Below, one piece after another: positions 62,484 through 64,000 of a stretch of DNA of 64,000 nucleotides (its first letter is position 1; every line of letters begins with the position of its first letter). The stretch comes from Amoebophrya sp. A120 (taxonomy: Eukaryota; Sar; Dinophyceae; Syndiniales; Amoebophryaceae): NCBI GenBank assembly GCA_905178155.1, contig CAJINV010000015.1, positions 1,850,920 through 1,914,919 of the forward strand, in the 5' to 3' direction. Position numbers and translations under genes: made by a program. The notes beneath the pieces are model-generated. The model worked only from the letters and a program-made list of their open reading frames with translations. It did not search any database and was not told the DNA's origin.

Positions 62484-64000
62484 AAAGTTGTCTACGTATT
62501 TCAGCGAGTTTTTTTGTGCGTCGCGCTATGCAGGAGCTCAGATACTAGCACAACGCCAATACTTACGGATATTACAGTGTAATACTCGTTCAATTCTATC
62601 CAGTTCATATTTTCATATTTTCTAGCCATGATCAAGTTTTGCTGCGAAGACCCAGTTGTGTGCTTCTGTATGGGATGTCTTTATTCCCTTGCTTTGCTAC
62701 TCTCCCTTTTTTTTTTTCGCTTTCAGTATTGCACCTCTGTCAACAAATTTGAAGTCACAAGTGCGAGCTACCTTCTTTTTTCAAAACATCATTGTTTCGG
62801 CTCATTGTCATGGTTTCGTTTCGAATTGCAGCTGACGCTGAGTTGTACCTTCTAAGTGCTTTTGATCCAACGACAGAGACAGACAGCCTTAGAAAAACCT
62901 AAAGAACCTCTAGAAAAATAAATTAGTAAGTATCCCGAAATCATTTTTTTTGCGACTAAAGAACTAACAGTACAAAAATAGAAATCGCATGCTCTGTTCA
63001 AGCTCATCTGGCGCTAGAAGCATCTGTTTCTGTTTGACGACTACACGTGATAACACTAACATCACAAGTCTGGTGAATTGTATGATTGAAGACTTCAAGT
63101 TAGTACACATCAAGCAACGATCACGAACAAGCCGGACGCCGTTGATTGTTTCGCCTCCAAAACTTTTTCGCATGTCGCGCGAAGAAATTGTTCCAGAAGG
63201 TCCAGTACTAGGTGGAGTTGCAGTGCGATCGCGATGAATCTGCAGGATCGTTTCGCGATCGCGAAAAAACAAAATGTTGATCACAGCTGTCTCTGCAGGA
63301 TCGTTTCTTTGGTAATGTTTGTTCAACTTGGTGCGCTTTGGCGACGTCTGTTTTGCACTTCATCTTCGGGAAGACTATATCCGTATCGACGTAGAGCGTG
63401 AGTCTACTTGAATGCACATAGAGTTAGACTTGGGCCAAGTCTAAGTCTTAGACTTGGACAGCAACGATGCCCAACATCGTGGTCCATTGATCGCGTCTTG
63501 ATTCGTTCCCTCTTCTAGAACTACTCACAGTCTTGGATTCTCGATTGCCCGCCTCGTTATGGGTGTCGTCTGCAATGAGAAACTTTGGTCGCATCTGAAG
63601 GGGAGCGATGTTGATGCCTATCCTGCCAGAGGAAACTGCGGCAAAAGAGCGAGAGGCGAGAGTGAAGGTGCTGTTTCACTACACCAGCATCGCCACCTGC
63701 AGCGCAGAATTCTGTATTGGTCGAGATTGAGTTCATCGGGGTAGTACAAGTAAGAAGTACTACAGCTCCATGGTGCATACTTAATTACTGCACGCTGTGT
63801 ATCTTTTGTTCGACCAGATTTGCTTCTCTTAGTAAAATTAAAATTTTATTTTCTACTTGTTTTGGTTGACCTCCCTATATCCGAGTGAGAAGCTGCGCCC
63901 ACCATCACGCCTGCACCCCTGCAAAAATAAATGGCTCGTCTATCTTGCTAGAGCGCCTCCAGCTTGATGTTCCTCCAAGTTCCAGAACGATAACCAGAAC
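62484..64000. other. Noncoding right end of window
   Basis: About 1.5 kb, AT-rich, with short frames only (for example 62628-62852, hydrophobic, and 63559-63741). None is convincing. CTGCAGGATCGTTTC occurs twice (about 63239 and 63294). Confidence 0.45.
63424..63444. repeat. Palindrome TTAGACTTGG-G-CCAAGTCTAA
   Basis: A perfect 10-bp inverted repeat around one base, immediately followed by another partial copy (AGTCTTAGACTTGG). Function unknown; it could be a small hairpin or a protein-binding site. Confidence 0.6.

Overview
The window reads as nuclear DNA of a eukaryotic protist, most likely an alveolate close to the parasitic dinoflagellate Amoebophrya (Syndiniales). The grounds are multi-exon genes, proteins swollen with Ser/Gly/Thr-rich low-complexity tracts, every supportable gene on the + strand in head-to-tail order, and above all dozens of short inverted-repeat elements sitting inside coding exons as non-GT/AG introns. 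Introner-type non-canonical introns have been reported for Amoebophrya; the match here is by pattern only. No bacterial, plasmid or phage features, CRISPR arrays, rRNA or tRNA genes were seen.

The main result is 48 introner-like elements, which I sort by eye into 14 sequence families (F1-F14). Each starts with TAT, and nearly all end with ATA (in E18 and E22 the last bases have mutated, and in E35 the end reads GATG). Each has long terminal inverted repeats, and the interiors usually carry the motif GCATGACAAA/TTTGTCATGC or its GCATTACAAA variant. The flanks are a 5-bp target-site duplication: 35 exact, 9 with one mismatch, 4 decayed. Removing the element plus one copy of the 5-bp duplication joins the flanking exons in frame at essentially every site where the frame can be tested. 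The intron is therefore a mobile element that landed in an exon and is spliced out to restore the ancestral codons. No complete copy was found between genes. Families range from 17 copies (F1, about 150-160 bp) to single copies. At least two families occur in both orientations.

Layout: 1-456 GC-rich hairpins; 457-1974 a small fragmented gene visible only after removing four elements; 2257-5535 a gene whose first intron is a 1,023-bp F1 element enlarged by a GC-rich repeat block; 5.5-9.2 kb repeats plus a 3' fragment of an SGNH hydrolase gene; 9196-12636 an unassigned gene with eight introners; 13152-18337 a secreted coiled-coil protein; 19363-23447 a divergent peroxin-3 (PEX3); 24211-26558 a single-pass membrane protein; 27422-28900 an ASCH-domain protein; 29865-35218 a multi-EF-hand protein with 13 exons; 36224-46558 a very large Arg/Ser-rich protein ending in U1-like zinc fingers; 47371-47760 a doubtful small gene; 48494-51959 a putative secreted protein; 53967-58449 a MYND-like zinc-finger protein; 59343-62483 a membrane protein whose transmembrane helix is rebuilt only by splicing; 62484-64000 noncoding.

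Ordinary GT-AG introns sit beside introners in several genes (coiled-coil, PEX3, EF-hand, Arg/Ser-rich and MYND), so two intron types coexist within single transcripts. The genes do not form a pathway; what joins them is the shared invasion. All exon limits are hand-deduced from duplication sites and reading frame, with no transcript data.
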